NCBI RefSeq assembly: GCF_026210795.1
Contig: NC_089435.1
Span: 2,418,001-2,482,000, forward strand
Direction of reading: 5' to 3'
Length of the DNA stretch: 64,000 bases
DNA from: Rhizophagus irregularis
Taxonomy: Eukaryota; Glomeromycota; Glomeromycetes; Glomerales; Glomeraceae
Shown: positions 1-9,375 of the stretch, piece after piece
Position numbering within the stretch: position 1 is the stretch's first letter
How the letters are laid out: every line of letters starts with the position of its first letter
Made by a program: the position numbers and the translations under genes
The notes under the pieces: model-generated
What the model was told of the DNA's origin: nothing
Database searches by the model: none
The model's input: only the letters and a program-made list of their open reading frames with translations

Positions 1-2
1 CA

Positions 3-47
3 GGAAAAGAAAATAAAAACGCAGATGCCTTATCAAGAATAATATAA
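3..47 (+). CDS. C-terminus of pol RT-RNase H polyprotein (partial)
   Basis: Frame 3 reads GKENKNADALSR followed by two isoleucines and TAA at 45-47. The ADALSR motif is the usual C-terminal end of the RNase H domain in Ty3/Gypsy pol proteins. Only about 14 residues lie inside the window. In most Gypsy elements the frame continues into the integrase; here a stop codon separates them, so the integrase is on another ORF. Confidence 0.75.
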   Translation, partial: GKENKNADALSRII

Positions 48-83
48 ATAGATGGGTAAAAGAGTTACTTTTCAAAAATAAAA

Positions 84-323
84 ATGGAACAAGTGGTAAG
101 AAATACAAATCATAAAATAAAGGATATAATCGAAAATTTAGAAGGTATAACAAAGGAATTAAACAGGATAAATTATAACTATAAATTCAAAGCCAAAAAT
201 TTTGAAGATAGTGAAGAAAGACCATTAATATTGGAAACTCAAGGGGAAATATTACAAATAGAGGTGATATTAAGTAAAGTAAACAAGCTAAAATTATCAG
301 AATTATGTAAAAATGGGACCTAA
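84..323 (+). CDS. Small 79-aa ORF between RNase H and integrase ORFs
   Basis: The ORF begins 36 nt after the RNase H stop, in the same frame, and its last 11 nt overlap the start of the kinase-integrase ORF. The predicted product is charged, rich in K, E, N and I, and looks mostly helical; a short coiled coil is possible. I recognise no family. It could be a genuine accessory protein of the element, or the spacer of an ancestral continuous pol frame now cut by the upstream stop codon. Its presence in other copies of the element would decide. Confidence 0.4.
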   Translation: MEQVVRNTNHKIKDIIENLEGITKELNRINYNYKFKAKNFEDSEERPLILETQGEILQIEVILSKVNKLKLSELCKNGT

Positions 324-2094
324 AATAATAATCATATGTGGAGTTGATGGTACTGGAAAAACATTCATTGTAAATAAACTTATAAAAGAATTTGAAAAAG
401 TAGGACAAAGTGTGAGGTTTAACACCTTTAAAAGGAAAAGAGAGGACAATGATAAGTATAAATTACCAAAGAAAGGTATAGAATGGGAATTCAGGAAGGA
501 AGTTGTTGAACAAATCAACAGGAGAATGGAAGAACATGATAATGAGGATTGGTTAATATTAGATAAAAGTCCCTATAGTGAGTACTTTTATCAACAAACA
601 CCATCATTCGACAGAGGATACATAACAAGATATGAGAACCACCTATTAGAAAAGGAAGTATTTAGGAACAAAAGGATAATTGATGAATCAATAGTGATAT
701 TTTTAGAAAATGAAAAATGTTGGGAAAATTACAAAGGTAGAGAATATTCGAAAAAGGATCAAGGACATAAAACATCATATCCATTATTAGATGAAGAAAG
801 ATATATGGAGATGGTGAAATCATTTAAAGAATGTCAAGATATTTACAAAGGAGAAAAATATGCTAATATTAAAATATCAAATAATGACACAGATTGGGAA
901 AGAGTATATAATAAAATAATAGAATTAGATGGAGATAAACCACCAATAGAGGTTAAAAATGTTGAGATTAAGGATAACATCAGGGTAACTGATGGTAAAA
1001 AGCATATTGAGAAAAATGGTAAAAACATCAGAATAATAGAAGATTTTGAAAAGATGGGAGCACTATATTTAGCTCACAGTCATGAATTATCGGCACATAT
1101 GGGAATCAAAAGTACTTATGATAATTTAAAAGATAAATATTATTGGGAAAATATGCTGAATGACGTTGAAAGATATGTAAGGACATGTGATGAATGTCAA
1201 AGAAGAGGAAAACCACAAGGGAAAAATGAATTACACCCAATTAAAGTAGTAGAACCATGGTATCAAATCGGGATTGACTTTGTTGGACCATTGAACACAA
1301 CAACAAATGGTAATAAATACATCATAGTTGCAATGGATTATTTTACAAAATGGCCAGAAGCCAAAGCAGTAAAAGAAGCAACTGCCAAAGAAGTATCAAA
1401 ATTTATTTATGAAGACATCATTTGTAGACATGGATGTCCAATGAAAATATTGAGTGATAGAGGAAGTCATTTCAATAATGAAATGATTAAGGAATTAATG
1501 GAAAAATTTAAAATTAAATGGAATTTTTCTACAAGTTATCATCCAGAGACAAACGGACTTGTTGAAAGATTCAACCGAACATTAGGTCAAGCATTAGCAA
1601 AATTATCAACCAAAGATGATTGGGATCAAAGGATAGCACCCATATTATTTGCTTACCGAAATAAAAAGCATAGTTCAACGAGAATTCGACCATTTTATTT
1701 AACATACGGAAGAAATGTACGGACAATAATGGATGAAAATATCAAAGAAATTAACCTAAACGATAGAATAGTTGGATTATTAGAAGAACTACCAAAAATC
1801 CGACATGAAGCCAAAGAACAAATACTGAAATCTCAAACAAAACAAAAAGAGTATCATGACAGAAAAATAAGCAAAGAACACACCTTTGGAATTGGAGATA
1901 AAATACTACTCTATGATAAAGCCAAAGCACAACAACTATCGGGAAAATTAGAATCAAAATGGTTGGGACCATTTTACATTCATGAAATACTACCGAATGG
2001 AGCTTATAGAATTAAAAATATTAAAGGTGTCATCAAGAAGATACCTGTAAATGGAGAATTATTAAAGACTTACCATACACCGATGAGTAAATGA
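313..2094 (+). CDS. dTMP-kinase-like P-loop domain fused to retrotransposon integrase
   Basis: This is a 593-residue ORF. Residues 1 to about 205 look like a thymidylate/deoxynucleoside kinase: Walker A GVDGTGKT at 10-17 directly after a hydrophobic first strand, a DKSPYSEYFYQ segment near residue 84 resembling the D-R/K-x-x-S nucleotide-binding motif of dTMP kinases, and a basic, lid-like KGREYSKKDQ stretch. From about residue 245 it is a complete Ty3/Gypsy integrase: an HHCC zinc finger ending in CDECQ, an RNase-H-fold core with D in DFVGPL, D in SDRGSHF and E in HPETNGLVERF, then a GPF-type C-terminal module (KWLGPFYI). The integrase role, inserting cDNA into chromosomes, is firm. The kinase assignment is by motif. 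ATG 313 opens directly at the kinase fold, which favours it as the true start. Confidence 0.85.
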   Translation: MGPKIIIICGVDGTGKTFIVNKLIKEFEKVGQSVRFNTFKRKREDNDKYKLPKKGIEWEFRKEVVEQINRRMEEHDNEDWLILDKSPYSEYFYQQTPSFDRGYITRYENHLLEKEVFRNKRIIDESIVIFLENEKCWENYKGREYSKKDQGHKTSYPLLDEERYMEMVKSFKECQDIYKGEKYANIKISNNDTDWERVYNKIIELDGDKPPIEVKNVEIKDNIRVTDGKKHIEKNGKNIRIIEDFEKMGALYLAHSHELSAHMGIKSTYDNLKDKYYWENMLNDVERYVRTCDECQRRGKPQGKNELHPIKVVEPWYQIGIDFVGPLNTTTNGNKYIIVAMDYFTKWPEAKAVKEATAKEVSKFIYEDIICRHGCPMKILSDRGSHFNNEMIKELMEKFKIKWNFSTSYHPETNGLVERFNRTLGQALAKLSTKDDWDQRIAPILFAYRNKKHSSTRIRPFYLTYGRNVRTIMDENIKEINLNDRIVGLLEELPKIRHEAKEQILKSQTKQKEYHDRKISKEHTFGIGDKILLYDKAKAQQLSGKLESKWLGPFYIHEILPNGAYRIKNIKGVIKKIPVNGELLKTYHTPMSK

Positions 2095-2326
2095 TAACTA
2101 TCATCAATGGACTTAGAAAAATAAAGATAATTTATAATCATGTGAAATAAAATCACATGACATAAAAAGAATTTTCGAAAATAGGAAAAACTAATGAAAA
2201 TTTCCTAAGAAAGACCGAAGTGAAATCCGGTACAGGAAAACCGTAGACTTAACAAACACATGATAAACCGCAGATGTAGACGCAGCAAAAAGGAATATTT
2301 AAAACGCAACTGAGTCAAGTGACAAT

Positions 2327-2397
2327 GCATGTTTGATTTAGTGGTATAATTCGCACCTACCACTTCGAGACACGAGTTCGATTCTTAGAATAAATTT
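2327..2397 (+). other. Degenerate tRNA-like sequence (A and B box) inside retroelement 3' region
   Basis: TAGTGGTATAATTC resembles the A-box/D-arm of glycine tRNAs, and GAGTTCGATTC, about 35 nt later, resembles a B box/T-loop. The acceptor and T stems do not pair well and there is no CCA-proximal stem. It is therefore not a functional tRNA gene; it is more likely a tRNA-derived remnant (SINE-like or captured) lying about 35 nt before the LTR. Confidence 0.35.
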
Positions 2398-2419
2398 AAT
2401 GTGGGCATTAAATTTTTAT

Positions 2420-2430
2420 GTGGGGGATAG
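2420..2430 (+). promoter_or_regulatory. Polypurine tract of the retrotransposon
   Basis: GTGGGGGATAG lies one base before the LTR start at 2432, the expected place of the plus-strand primer for reverse transcription. Confidence 0.6.
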
Positions 2431-2431
2431 T

Positions 2432-3052
2432 TGTAATGCCGTAGTATACCTAGTAAATTTATTAATTGTGAGGCGCAGTATTACATTTAGTCTTAGTGTA
2501 TAAAATTTTAACTTATTTTTATTTTTATTTTAATTGGACCGAGAAGTCGTTAAACTAATAATCACATGGATCAAGGTAATTGGTCCGTGATGACCTTAAA
2601 CTATTAGTCACGAGATTTAAGGATAAATGAAGATCCGAAAGATACTAAATTGAATGAAATCAAGTGATCTGAGGTGTCAAGTGATTAATTTGTTGATCAC
2701 TACGTTAATATTATAAATCATAATTCAGGAGTTCATGATGATCAAATGGATACAAAATTAAGATAATGGAAATACTTTAAAACAATGGAAATACTTTAAT
2801 AATTTAAATCCATGAATCGAAATTATGAATTTAGTTACACAAAAACAAACATAAAAGGGCGTGAAGATCACCTTTTGGAAAGGACAGAGAGAGAGAGAGA
2901 AAATTGGACGAATTTTGTTATGAATTATTTATTTTATTATTTAATGTTATTAAACCAAGCATATTATTGTATTTATTTATATTATTAATAAAGAGTCATT
3001 TTGTTAATACCTGAGGTGGCAAACATAATTTTCTATGGGCTCAGGTGTTACA
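2432..3052 (+). repeat. 3' LTR of Gypsy-type element (621 bp)
   Basis: The repeat starts TGTAATGCC and ends GTGTTACA, giving matching inverted termini TGTAA/TTACA. It follows the polypurine tract. It contains a TATA-like GTATAAAA near 2500 and an AATAAA near 2986, consistent with promoter and polyadenylation roles. The 5' LTR is outside the window, so LTR-LTR divergence cannot be measured here. Confidence 0.8.
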
Positions 3053-3053
3053 A

Positions 3054-3191
3054 TGGCAAATTGACGAAGAACTCAAACGAATCAATGATGTATTAGGAGT
3101 AAAAGTAGGAACCAAAAAGGAATTTGCATGTGCGGATCGATACTGGATTCCATGTTATTTCCATATTCAGAGTTTTACAATTTACAAATAA
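3054..3191 (+). pseudogene. Short coding-like fragment abutting the LTR
   Basis: Immediately right of the LTR an open frame begins WQIDEELKRINDVLGV and continues about 45 codons to TAA at 3189. The first half has the composition of real protein rather than spacer. It could be the downstream part of an exon into which the retrotransposon inserted. From about 3126 the frame runs into a transposon-like sequence. Family not recognised. Confidence 0.3.
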
Positions 3192-3356
3192 AATTTTTAC
3201 AGGGTTAAAACATTATAATATCGGGCAATATCGGGCCGATAATGTTACTATATTTTTTGTTTTTTGTGATCTCACAACATACGTGTTTTTACTAAAATTG
3301 GAAATTCCGATGATTATTATATTTCGGACTATATTTTTTCCGATGCATTACGTTAT
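3126..3356. mobile_element. Putative short inverted-repeat element (MITE)
   Basis: The left edge GTGCGGATCGATACTGG is approximately the reverse complement of the right-hand motif TTTTTTCCGATGCATTGATC known from related copies near 14.34 and 15.04 kb. The interior carries a short palindromic stretch near 3210-3250. It has no coding capacity. The target-site duplication was not identified. Confidence 0.35.
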
Positions 3357-3443
3357 TAAATTGTAAAGATTATAATCTCCAATTGAAAGAGATTAAGAAT
3401 TTTTCGAAGACCTTTTTTCAAAATTAATTAATATACATACAAT

Positions 3444-4009
3444 TAGTGCTCCGCACGAGCCAGTCCAGCTCGAGCCGGCTCGCGAGCTAGGTATATCGAG
3501 CTGAGCTGAGCCGCGGCTCGTAATAAATTTGGCTCGGCTCATTCAAGCCGAGCTTTGATACAGCTCATTCGAGCTGGCTCGCGAGTTATGAGCTGGCTCG
3601 CGAGCTCCAGAACTTTTTTCTTTATTATTGCCGGCGTCACGTGATTTTTAATTTTGGCCGGAATTAAGTGATCGACATAGAAATTTCCTTTTTTGGAATC
3701 CTGTGCAACGTATTTCCCCATTTTTGATAAGAAATAAAATTGCCTTTTTTGGATTGTGTAACGTTACTCAGGTGTTCAAAAAAGGAAATTTCCGTGTCGA
3801 TTACTTAATTCCGGCCAAAATTAAAAAAATTACGAGAAATATGCAGAATTTGATAAAAGCTTGGCTCGGCTCGAGCCAAGCCACCTTAAAACTCGGCTCG
3901 GCTCGGCTCGAGGTTGGCTCGACATGAGCCAAGCTCGAAAATTCTAATCGAGCCGAGCCGGCTCGAATTTTGGCTCAGCTCGGCTCGAGCCGGCTCGTGC
4001 GGAGCTTTA
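3444..4009. mobile_element. hAT-type foldback MITE with 8-bp target duplication
   Basis: The element begins TAGTGCTCCGCACGAGCC and ends with its near inverse, GGCTCGTGCGGAGCTTTA. It is flanked by perfect 8-bp direct repeats CATACAAT at 3436-3443 and 4010-4017; an 8-bp duplication is the hAT signature. Both arms are packed with reiterated GGCTCG/CGAGCC words. An inner inverted pair (about 3650-3700 against 3777-3830, containing TTCCGGCC/GGCCGGAA) makes nearly the whole element a foldback. It is very GC-rich against its surroundings. There is no transposase, so it is non-autonomous. Confidence 0.85.
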
Positions 4010-4071
4010 CATACAATAATTAGAATTATATGGTAGCGAATAGACCAGTATAAATTTATTATGTAATCCTG

Positions 4072-4221
4072 ATGGTCATTTTATTAAAGTATTTCTCAAT
4101 TTTACCTAGTAATCTTAGATATGTTAGAATTGGTTTGAAAGATCAATATCTTGACAATCTTGAATTACTTTTAATCAATTCTAAATTATTGGAAGGATTA
4201 TTTACTGAATACATTAATTAG
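4072..4221 (+). pseudogene. F-box/LRR-like gene fragment
   Basis: An open frame of 49 codons contains LPSNLRYVRIGLKDQYLDN and a following leucine-rich stretch ending LLEGLFTEYIN. The leucine spacing resembles the LRR part of the expanded F-box-like families of arbuscular mycorrhizal fungi. An overlapping frame just upstream is also coding-like, suggesting a frameshift. No start context, no F-box and no continuation after the stop: a relic. Confidence 0.4.
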
Positions 4222-4530
4222 AGTTGCTCTGAAAGCTTTATATAAAAGATTGTCGTTGTATTTGTATTTTGGGATTATAAATGATAGTGTTTTAATTTAA
4301 ATAATATAAATGAAATGAAAATTGGGATTAAAAAATATATAAATTAAGGTATAATTAAAAAAAAAATTCAAAATCGTAACTTTAATGAAGGTTATTAATT
4401 ATTTTTAATTTATTGTAACTTTTAACACTTAAATAGATGTTAACCCTTCATTTATGAATTATTTTTTTAAGTATATGATAACCAGAAAATTTATAAAAAA
4501 ATTTTTTTTTATTATTTATGTATTTTTGAT

Positions 4531-4718
4531 TACAGTCAAACCTTTATATAACGATATGTCGGGACATATATGAAATTTTTAGAAAATATCGTTATATCAA
4601 AGTTATACCGATATTTATATGTCCTCACATATAGTGGGAAAATAAAATTTTATCGGTATATCAAGTTTTTAATAGTATATCGGTATATCGAATATCGGTA
4701 TATCGAGGTTAGACTGTA
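4531..4718. mobile_element. Tc1/mariner (pogo-like) MITE
   Basis: Inverted termini CAGTCAAACCTTTATATAACG and its imperfect inverse ending AGACTG are bordered by TA dinucleotides (4531-4532 and 4717-4718), the target duplication of the Tc1/mariner superfamily. The interior is full of TATCGGTATATCG words. At about 184 bp it is non-autonomous. Confidence 0.7.
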
Positions 4719-6049
4719 TAAAGGATTTTTTATGAATTTACAATAATTTTTACTGGAAATTACTATTGAACGTAATTATCATATTTTTAAGAAATAACCA
4801 AAAATTCAAAAGCAAAATATCCAATTACAGTATATCAGTTATACGCCTAAATATTCAATTTACACTCACAGAGAAAAAAATGCTTATAATATTAAAACTT
4901 TAAACTAGCCAGTACTTTATCACCAGTACCCACGCCACGTTATACTAGGAAGGTATGATGGTAGAGGAATTGGTATGAAAATTTAATATGAAAATATTAA
5001 TTTGTGGATCGGCAATTTACGTTAGAGGTAGTGCATTGTTTGATCGTAGGTCTAATGCAGATTGTTAGGCAAACGTATACAATTGGTCAATTTATTGAAA
5101 AAAAAGTGGCTTCACAATTATCACAAGAAAATGATAATCAAAAGAGAAATCCATCACACTATTTTACCAATTTTTTTTAAAATCAGCCCAATGAAATCAA
5201 TTTCCAGATGACATAAATTATTTCAGATAATGATATCTTATTACTTCCTTATAGAGATATATGAAAATTTTATTTCATGTAGCACCGGATGATATGCTTG
5301 ATAGTTTGTGTTTATATGAAAAATAATGACATCATTGTAGATCTTGAAATTAGCGATAATCATTGTTAAGATAAAAAATTTCAAATAAATATTTTTTGTC
5401 AAAGTTTTATCATCCATAGTAAATAATATTTAATTTATAAGACCTTATACAATTCCTATTTTACAAGTTGAATTCTAGAAAATTTGACGAGAATAGACAA
5501 AAATTTGACAAAAGTTCTCGGTTGTACAGCATATTTCTCAAGAAAAATCATGAAAGATTTTTTTTTTTAAATAAAAAATATCATACGTATACTTTACATG
5601 ATACTTGTCTTGTTCTAATGATTTTACAAATCATTTATTTCGTATATGAACAAGTAACTATGACCTCGAAATTATTCGATTGAATTATAACTGCCGTGCT
5701 TTAATAGAGAAAAGAATTTTATAATCCGAAACCATTAGCATGAATGATAAGAGGACATAAAAGAACGTAATAAATACACAGTATAAACAAGAAAATAATA
5801 TGGCAAATACACTACCCAGGTAAACCAAATTTTTATTAATTATTCAAAAATGTACTGTACTTCCTGTATATAATAATCAGAGTCGAAATTTTGAGTTGTT
5901 AGTCAATAATTAATGATTCCAAAGATTAAGAGGAGCTCAATGATCATTTATTGGGCATAATTAATCCAGAATTTACTCCAGATTATTTGGTTATAAAATT
6001 GAAATTAAATGATATGAGATAAAATACCAATATAAAAAAAAGGCTTCTA
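4719..6049. other. AT-rich spacer
   Basis: No gene can be supported here. The only structure noted is a 65-bp block at 5366-5430 that recurs at 8912-8976. The single ORF of about 70 codons near 5470 starts at TTG and has low-complexity composition. Confidence 0.6.
5366..5430. repeat. 65-bp dispersed repeat, copy 1
   Basis: Nearly identical to 8912-8976, both containing TTTCAAATAAATAT and GTTTTATCATCCAT. On the minus strand both copies open with ATG and a short reading frame (MDDKTL...), so they may be relics of the 5' end of a gene. Function unknown. Confidence 0.5.
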
Positions 6050-6400
6050 ATTAACTATCACAGATTTCATAAAATTTTTTAGACGTATGAGATCCACAAA
6101 ATCACAATTTGAATTGTATTCATTTCCTGCCTCATCTGTAATTCCTAATCTATTGATCCATTTTGAGCATTGTTAAGATGTGATGATTTCGGTATTAAAA
6201 TTAATTTTTTAGTAGTCATACGAGCATTTAATTTGAATCGTTGTTATCGAGATTCAAAAAATATTTTAATAGGTTTTTATAATACATTTGGTAAAGTTTT
6301 TACAAGATAACACTTTGAAAAATTTTCAAAATTAAATTATAAATTAAATTATAGAATTTAATAAATGGAATACAATGTTGTAAACTAGATCCTATCCGCC
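6050..6400 (-). pseudogene. Decayed BTB-BACK-TLDc fragment
   Basis: The stretch aligns by eye with 7580-7935, the BACK-TLDc junction of the neighbouring gene. Shared pieces include CACAGATTTCATAAAATTTT, a TCTATTGATCCATTTTGAG block and a GGAATACAATGTTGTAAACT block. Indels and stops break every frame. It is an old partial duplicate lying about 1.2 kb from the better copy, on the same strand. Confidence 0.7.
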
Positions 6401-7227
6401 TAAAAATATTGGATACGTTATCGGATTTGGGATCGGAACACTTAATATTTCTTTTACGAAGTATAATGCCATTGGAAACGTAATCAATAAAATGGTCTAA
6501 AAATTATCGGTAACTTGCACATGATAAATTTCAGATTCGATTGAAATTATTACATTTATTATATTTAAAATCACGGGATAAGTTATTTTAGATTTCCTTA
6601 AATTGTTATTGTTTCTATTTCTGGATAATACCATGAACCTGGATATTATTCACAATCCATCGTCACACGCAGTAATGGCACTAATTATAATGGTTTTATT
6701 TCAAAAGTTTGTAATTCAATATAAAGAGAAGAATAATTACAAAATGCAGTAATTTTTATATCTGTACTAATTTATAAGCACTAAGGTAATGGATATCAAT
6801 AAATGTCCTACAGTATATACTGATAAGATTCATAGGTCTAGTATAAGCTTAAAAAATTAATTTAATCATTACAACTTTTTTTCCATAAGAATTTTTTTTT
6901 TTAAGTCATTATAATTATACTTCGCCATAGTGTATTTGAAATTTTGTATTTATAAACTAATAACCTTCCTATCACTGATAATAAAAAGGGATCTTAAATT
7001 AAACAACGGTTCCAAAGATCGTCCGTGACTTTTTATTGATAATTTTTACAGATAATATTTACTTAAATGAGTAGATAAAAAGTCTATTAAAAGTTAGAAT
7101 CATATACAATAGTTTCCGTTATACAAACTAGATTCCGTGTGATATTACTGATCTTAAGGTGCATTTAAAAAAATAAAAATAAAATAAAATACTTTAAAAT
7201 AACCAAAATCGACAACTGCAAATATAT
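6401..7227. other. AT-rich spacer downstream of the BTB gene
   Basis: No open frame, repeat or RNA gene was recognised. Confidence 0.5.
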
Positions 7228-8731
7228 TTATTCTATAATTTGAAATATTTCATATTCTTCCACAGAAAATAAACCAGAAAGTTTAGTAGATTCTCTAATT
7301 TTTTTTTCGTAAGCCACCTTACAGCATTTACCACCGTATCCATAAAGAACAAGATCGATACCAAATGATGGACCAAAGCCATAATTATTATACGTAGCAT
7401 GTCCTTCATTTTCCACGCGACTTAAAATATAATTTTGCAAGTCGTCCCTATTCTTAAAAGAGAATATAAAACTATCTTTAGTAGTGGCATAAGAACCATC
7501 AGATTTCCATTCAATTGGATTATATCCACCAAAAATTTCTTCACTATGTTTCACTTTAATTATTGTCACAGTGCGAGATTGATTATCACAGATTTCATAA
7601 AATTTTTTAGTTGCAAATCCATCCCGAGTTCCACGAAGTAACAATTTGAAGTTGTACGTATTTTTTATCTCATCCGAATTTTCTAATCTATCGATCCATT
7701 TTGAGATTAATTCAGTATGTTGAATTGTAATGATATTAGAATCAATATTAATTTTCTAGTAGTAATACGAGGTTTTGATTTTTTACTTGATTGGATACTG
7801 GGCTTCAAAAAATATTTTAATAAATCTTTATATAACTCTTTTGGTAAAATTTTTTTATAGGGTAACACTTTGTCTGAAAATTCTTTAGAAGTTAAATTAT
7901 AGAATCTAATATGTGGAACGCAATGTTGTAAACTATTTTTCAAAGCATTAAAATCTTCTTTTGAAAAGTTTGTAGGATCAGAAGGAAGTTCTGGATTTTG
8001 TGCAAGTCCCCATCCAAGTACATCTTCCCATATTTGAATTTCATTCATTTGAAGAATATCACTTTGAATAAGTGAAACTAAAAGTTTTTCCGAAATTGAA
8101 GAAAAATTTGGAGATTTAAATATCTTAACTGGTTCTTTCGACGTTAAATCAGTACAAAATTTTTGAAGTTCCAAGAAAGAATCGTTCTCAAAACTTGTTT
8201 TATATATCAAATCAAAATTTTGTTCCATCCAATTTGCCTTATTTTCAACCAAAAAGGATTGTAAATAAGTGATTAATTCTTGGAGACCAAGTTCACTTCC
8301 AGCAACTAAGATTTTAATTATATCCGAAGTATCATATTCCTCTGAAGAAATTTTTCCACCATAAATATATCTAAAATAAAAAGTGTAAATTTTTTAAATT
8401 TTTTTTTTAAAAAAATACTTTATTATATAAAATCATTTTTGTAATTAAAATTCAATTATTTTCTTAATTCTTACCTTAATATTATTTGAAAAATTTTAGG
8501 TAAAATATTTGGTAATTTTATATGTACCAAAGTTCCATCATGTTTCTTTTTATTGGTTGACAAAATTCTTCTTAAACAATTAGAACGATAATGTAAGATA
8601 ACCATGTGAGCACGAAATATTTTTATATAAGGGTCTCCACCAACTTCAATAGTAACATCATAATATTCTTCATCATTTAAAATATCAAGTAAATTTTGTG
8701 ACAATTTCGTTAAAAAATTATTATTATTCAT
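7228..8731 (-). pseudogene. BTB-BACK-TLDc (kelch-like adaptor) gene with one frameshift
   Basis: Exon 1 (8731-8475) encodes a BTB domain (YYDVTIEVG..., FRAHMVILHYRS). The donor GTAAGA and an acceptor ending TTTTAG at 8371 join it to exon 2 (from 8370), which reads YIYGGKISSEEYDTSDIIKI and continues through a BACK domain to about residue 260. At about 7756 the frame shifts by one base. The next frame carries a complete TLDc domain (LLRGTRDGF, VKHSEEIFGGYNPIEW, GPSFGIDLVLYG) to the stop at 7228. BTB-BACK proteins usually act as substrate adaptors for cullin-3 ubiquitin ligases, and TLDc domains are linked to stress protection and V-ATPase binding. The single lesion could be a sequencing error or a recent inactivation; everything else looks intact. 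Confidence 0.85.
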
Positions 8732-8796
8732 GATTTAATAAAATTTAAAAAAGAAATTGAAAAGGATAAGGATTAGCAATTTTTTTGAATTGTTAG

Positions 8797-8805
8797 CCTT
8801 ATATA
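8797..8805 (-). promoter_or_regulatory. TATA box of the BTB gene
   Basis: TATATAAGG on the minus strand lies about 65 nt before the ATG at 8731, a reasonable core promoter position. Confidence 0.4.
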
Positions 8806-8911
8806 ATTGCTGCTGCAACTTGTTGATCTGAAACAAACGTACAGGATAGTTTGTGTTACTCAAGGAAATACCAAAAATATATGAGTATCTCAATATAATT
8901 TTATTCTTTCC

Positions 8912-8976
8912 ATTAAGATAAAAAATTTCAAATAAATATCTTTTGCCAAAGTTTTATCATCCATAACAAATATTAT
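8912..8976. repeat. 65-bp dispersed repeat, copy 2
   Basis: Partner of 5366-5430, with only a few differences. This copy lies upstream of the BTB gene. Confidence 0.5.
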
Positions 8977-9148
8977 TATTCAGTCGATTATGATTTTAAT
9001 GGCCGATATTTTTATGAACATCCAATATTGAAATAGTTATTAGTAGAATTAATTTCTATTGGTCACCGCAGTATTCCTAATGACCGAACTATAACTCAGT
9101 TATTGGATAGAGGATATCAATCGTAGACCGATATCTCTTTTCCCTCAT

Positions 9149-9375
9149 CAAGACCCCGAAATATATATACAGATGTAAGGTGGCGGCCAAAAAATTTACT
9201 ATTAGAAGTACGCATTTTTTCAGGGCCGTAATTATGTTAATTTTGGTTAGAATCCAAAAAAGGTAATACCTTTCCACCAGGAATTACCTATATAAGGAAA
9301 GATTTTCATGATTTTTTGTTGCTAATTGTATGCAAACTTGGACCTAACCTTTTTATGTATATTTCGAGGTCCTCC
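9149..9375. mobile_element. Short MITE, family of the 49.8-kb element
   Basis: The left end AGACCCCGAAATATATATAC is matched in inverse at the right by ATATTTCGAGGTCCT. Subterminal words AGGTGGCG and GTACGCA also occur at the right end (inverse) of the element at 49824-50363, so the two belong to one family. No target duplication was seen here. Confidence 0.5.

Larger units (their letters stand above)
1..3052 (+). mobile_element. Ty3/Gypsy-type LTR retrotransposon, 3' part
   Basis: This is the 3' portion of an LTR retrotransposon; its 5' LTR, gag and most of the reverse transcriptase lie left of the window. In order it shows the end of RNase H (3-47), a small ORF (84-323), a kinase-integrase ORF (313-2094), about 330 bp of non-coding DNA, a purine-rich tract and a 621-bp LTR. 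The order RT-RNase H then integrase is that of Ty3/Gypsy rather than Copia. The integrase catalytic triad is intact and the LTR has clean TG...CA ends, so the copy may be young. The 5-bp sequence after the LTR, ATGGC, would be the 3' copy of the target duplication; the other copy is outside the window. Confidence 0.85.

Noticed and set aside
3539-3927. ORFs inside the GC-rich element
   Set aside because: They lie within the inverted repeat arms of a MITE with exact 8-bp target duplication; no protein family.
5468-5683. 71-codon ORF
   Set aside because: Begins at TTG, K/F/Y-rich low-complexity product, no support.
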